Assembly (NCBI RefSeq): GCF_016545825.1
Contig: NC_052622.1
Coordinates: 439,001 to 503,000 of the forward strand
Length of the DNA: 64,000 nt
Reading direction: 5' to 3'
Origin: Eucalyptus grandis
Lineage: Eukaryota; Streptophyta; Magnoliopsida; Myrtales; Myrtaceae
Position numbers and translations under genes: made by a program. The notes beneath the pieces are model-generated. The model did not search any database. It was not told the origin of the DNA and saw only the letters and a list, made by a program, of their open reading frames with translations. Of this stretch, positions 60,698 to 64,000 are shown piece after piece. Position 1 is the stretch's first letter. Each line of letters starts with the position of its first letter.

Positions 60698-62312
60698 TCA
60701 TTTCCCGATTTCCTCAAGCTTCCATCGGACTTGTTTTGCGGTTGGTCTGAGAGAGGGAGATGGAGAACAGCAGGCCATTGCAAGGTGAAATAACTTGAGC
60801 ACGCGCGCTTCCAAAACAGAAACATCATCACTACCTCCTCCATTGCTGAAAAGAATATCAGGATGATATAACTCCGAGACTCTACGACCAAGTACTGCCC
60901 TTCTAATATAGTTTGGTAGATAAATCTCCTCATCAGAAGATGCTTTTCCATTGATTGGTTCTTTCCCAGTAAGCATTTCGAGCAAGATGACGCCAAGGCT
61001 GTATATATCGGAATCTGCACTTGCTTCTTTCATTTTGATGAGCTCCGGAGCTTTGTAGCCCTCAGCTGCCGATGCTTCGAGCATTTCTTGACCAGCCATC
61101 GGGTTCAACAGCAAATGCAAGCCGAAATCTGAGACGTACGGCTGCTGATTGTGCTGATTGTGGTCCAAGAAAATGTTCTTCGATTTTAGATTCCCGTGGA
61201 TTATAGGCTTCATTAGTCCCGTGTGAAGATGATCCAGTCCTTCGGCTATGCCTATCGAGATCTTGTAGATGGTGGCCCATCTGCGAGAATTTTTGTTTCC
61301 ATCTGCCAATCAGGACAATTTTGTGTTTAGTAAGATCATGATCTCTTGATACTATATCATAAATCAATAGAGTTGATTAATCCAACTAAAGCAGGTCCGA
61401 GGACCAAAATAAAACACCGTGCTGTGTGCAATTTTTTTTCTGACTGAATCAAAAAGAAAGCTGTCAAGCAAGCATGGAAATAGAAAATAACTCAGTTTAT
61501 AGAAACAATTATTCAGACAAAGGTACAATATTTTGGTTTAAATGCTGACGAGTCTAATTGGAAAATTTGAGTCGAGCACTTTCTCAAAAGTATGGAGTCA
61601 ACTGAAAACATTGTAATGCCTGGGAAAAGCCCTTTGAGGGGGAAATTATTAAATCACTCCAATTTAGATCCCCGCCAAGAATCTCCGTTATGATCAGAAG
61701 TAACTCAAAAACTCTTGAATTTGGCCCTTCATCGTCTTCCCCAATTCCATAAAAAAGGAAATACTGAACGTAGCGCAAATAAAGAATCGAGAATCAGCAA
61801 CAAGACCTGGAGATGAGTGAAGTACCTCTGATGAACTCTGCCAGATTCCACTTCCTATAAAATGGATAAACCATCAATTTCTCTCCTCTTGGCCCAGAAT
61901 AAAACCCCAGCAAAGGAACCAAATTTGGGTGCTTAACACTTCCCAAAATCTCAATCACCTCAGCAAATTCCTCACTTCTTGTGACGCAAACCGGTCTCAA
62001 GAACCTCAACAACTTCAATGAATTGCTCTGATCAAACACAGCCCGGTACAGTGTCCCATAACTGGACTTCCCAATGACCTCTCCCGGAGCATCCAAGATT
62101 TCGCCAATCGTGAGGTCCTCGCCGCCTCGGAACGTCATCAGGTCCTCCACGTCCGTCTCATCTTCGTACGTTCCGTCTGAATTCTCCAAGTCTGCTCTTT
62201 GACCATCTGTTCTTGATATATTCCGGTAGAAGTAAAAGAAGAGGAACAGAGCTAATGCAACAGCAGCTGTAGCTAGTCCAAAGATGAGCTTGAGCATGTG
62301 GGTGTTTCTCAT
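60698..62312 (-). CDS. Membrane-anchored receptor-like pseudokinase without ectodomain
   Basis: Two exons, 62312-61826 and 61302-60698, in phase; 363 aa. A membrane segment lies at about 7-29 (LKLIFGLATAAVALALFLFF) with almost no extracellular part, then an acidic juxtamembrane region and a kinase fold. The glycine loop is GKSSYGTLY (81-89). The beta-3 Lys is replaced (Arg103 in LLRFL). The catalytic loop reads HGN (198-200) instead of HRD, and DFG (221-223) is kept. EGYKAPEL and SDIYSLGVILLEMLTGKEP follow. Length and motifs match plant proteins like Arabidopsis At5g61570/At5g07620, and more distantly TMKL1. Loss of the Lys and the catalytic Asp predicts no phosphotransfer, so a scaffold or allosteric role is likely. 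Confidence 0.88.
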
Positions 62313-63388
62313 GACAGAAGAGAGTGTGAAAAAGATGCAGCTTTTGATCTGGCTGACGGTCGGTAAAGAGTTTCAAGATTCTTGGGTGAGTGTTACGGTT
62401 CCAAGAAAGAACACCTTGCTAAAACATGGAAAAAAAATTTGGGCGAGAGAGTTGAATTTGCAGTTATAATGCTGTAGCAAGATTTGCAGAGGCCATGTAA
62501 GCAAGACAAGAAGAAGAAGAAGAAGAAGAAGAAAGAGCTGAAGTTTGCGTGGGGTTGGGGCACACTAGATTTTAAGGAACGTGACTAACATGGCATGAAT
62601 GAAAGATGAGCTAGGCTGGGGATGGAGAAAGACTATCTTATGCAATGCAACGCAATGCAGTGAGAGCGGAATTAAGGAAGACAGATCTCAAATGCATGTG
62701 CAGTGATGTACGAATGATTGACTGTTCCCGTCTCGATTCCCTCGTGCCACCGCATCTTGTGTGGCTCTGATATTGATATTTATTTCTTTTTGTCGTTGGC
62801 TTTTTCACCCTTTTCTATTTGCTTCAACTAGAAGGCAAATTTTCGGTGGTTGGGAAGGGAAAAGCTTTTATTATCCTATTGGTTATGCCATTAACACGAA
62901 CTAGTCGCCGAGCATTTACATTGCAGTGACTTGTGCTTTTCAGCAGGACATTTTTTTTAATGCGTAGCGAATGAATGTATTACGATGAGTGAAGGCAATA
63001 ACTCGAGGTGGGTTTGACCAAATTTAATCATGTGTCTATATCATGCCACGATTTGCTCAATTTGCTAGCGATCTCTTGAATTGTCGGACCTTGTGATGTT
63101 CTCTTGCAATCGATCACTCGATGTCGTGCTTCTTCTTCTTCTCGCTTTTCAAGTGTGGTAAAGCCACGAGTTTTTCTGGTCTTTATGATTCTGCACGCTA
63201 TGCAGAGACCTCTTGGCTTCGCGGGAATTGAAATTCTAGGGATGCAAATGAAATGACGAGAAAAGAAAGAAACTGCCGAAACTGTGACAAACAAGTAGCG
63301 CAGCAATTTGGAATTATGGACACTCCCACAAGTTATAAAGTTCGCTTTAGAAAGAGCCTTCATGTGCACATTTAGTGCAGATGTTATC
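62313..63388. other. Kinase upstream region and U-box gene 3' flank
   Basis: Contains an AGA microsatellite at about 62508-62533, in the minus-strand leader of the pseudokinase. No further gene seen. Confidence 0.5.
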
Positions 63389-64000
63389 TCAATGGTTTAG
63401 GGACTTCCACTCCTTAATTGCGGAGAGAAGAGTGTAGTTCGGAATGAGATGCTTATTCGGAAGCGGCAAGTTCGTCATTGGGGATTTGTCGTTGCCTTCT
63501 AGCCACTTCTCGATCGCTCTGCGGTCGTAAGTGTATCCATCCACAGCAACGTAAGGGTCCTTCATCACATCCTGAAGAAAGGGGAGAGGATGAAAAGGCA
63601 GATAAGCATGCATTTTGAACATTCGAAATAGTACTCCTGCAGGAGATTATAGGAAACATGCGTACATAAAATGAATAAAATGGGAGTATTAGTACCTGAC
63701 TGATCGGGCAAATGAAATGGCTAGGAGGTGCAAGTTTAACCCAGCTTGTCGCGTCTTTGGCCTGGCTGGCAACTTCTTTCAGTTTCTCAAGGACGGGAAG
63801 AACTTGATCTCTCAAGTCGGGCCGGTCCTTTCTCCGAAGTTCGGCACAACAGATTCCTAATAAAGCCAGTTCCTCTGTCTCTTCGGGTGGCCAATCCCCG
63901 GCATCTGCATCTAGGACATCCATTAGAGATCCTTCACTAAGTGCTCTTTCCACCATATGAGTGAGTGCTATTGCTGGCTTTGAAGTCAGAAGCTGCAGAA
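63389..64000 (-). CDS. U-box protein kinase (PUB33/35-like), 3' part only
   Basis: The last two exons are visible: 63571-63389 (stop at 63389-63391) and one ending at 63696 that runs off the window edge (64000). The visible protein begins in the end of a kinase domain (LLTSKPAIALTHMVERALSE, LALLGICCAELRRKDRPDLR) and continues HFICPISQ-DVMKDPYVAVDGYTYDR, RAIEKWLEG, SPMTNLPL, LIPNYTLLSAIKEW, which is a complete U-box. The intron splits the U-box after PISQ, as in this class. Such proteins join a receptor-like cytoplasmic kinase to an E3 ubiquitin ligase. The USP-like N-terminus and most of the kinase lie outside the window. Confidence 0.9.

Overview
The window is nuclear DNA of a flowering plant, almost certainly a eudicot. 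Genes are split by GT-AG introns and belong to plant families: SUVH methyltransferase, phytocyanin, SHAQKYF one-repeat MYB, arginine-rich tandem CCCH protein, oleosin, DUF688, AP2/ERF, U-box kinase. The spaces between genes are AT-rich and full of fold-back elements and small retroelements. A Myrtaceae-like genome would fit, but that is only a guess. All gene models were built by hand from translation, splice dinucleotides and phase.

Layout. The 3' part of a glycine-rich secreted protein gene (+) opens the window. A SUVH5/6-type histone methyltransferase gene (-, 1956-3775) follows; it has three frame breaks, and its 5' end is repeated three times in tandem with a period of about 402 bp. A two-exon phytocyanin that has lost its copper ligands (-, 6773-7593) comes next. 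Three fold-back elements are packed into 9.5-12.7 kb, after a promoter-like site with no gene. A broken 2-oxoglutarate dioxygenase exon (+, 13.0-13.5 kb) precedes a six-exon one-repeat MYB repressor-type gene (-, 13.8-15.7 kb) and an intronless RR-TZF CCCH gene (-, 16.7-17.4 kb).

From 19.9 to 22.2 kb a fold-back element is interrupted by a complete 1.46-kb non-autonomous LTR retroelement. Oleosin (-, 23.0 kb), with seed-type promoter motifs, and a DUF688 gene (-, 25.2-26.0 kb) follow. 26.5-29.3 kb is three more repeat elements. Two intronless group IX-like ERF genes (+, 32.5 and 40.0 kb) lie 6.7 kb apart, separated by a decayed copia pol fragment held between two 97-100 bp direct repeats.

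A ten-exon ROG1-type (DUF676) lipase gene (-, 42.4-47.8 kb) carries a MITE in one intron. 48-55 kb is repeats, including a SINE with a perfect 15-bp target duplication. The last genes are a seven-exon CBP3/UQCC1 complex III chaperone gene (+, 55.8-58.7 kb) with a GC-AG intron, a two-exon membrane-anchored pseudokinase (-, 60.7-62.3 kb) and the 3' end of a U-box protein kinase gene (-, from 63.4 kb past the window edge).

The genes do not form a pathway; this is ordinary plant gene order. Several encode transcription or stress regulators (MYB, TZF, two ERFs). I found no convincing new multi-gene system. The most unusual features are the SUVH 5' triplication, the family of long self-complementary elements with GC-rich cores, and the copia fragment between direct repeats.
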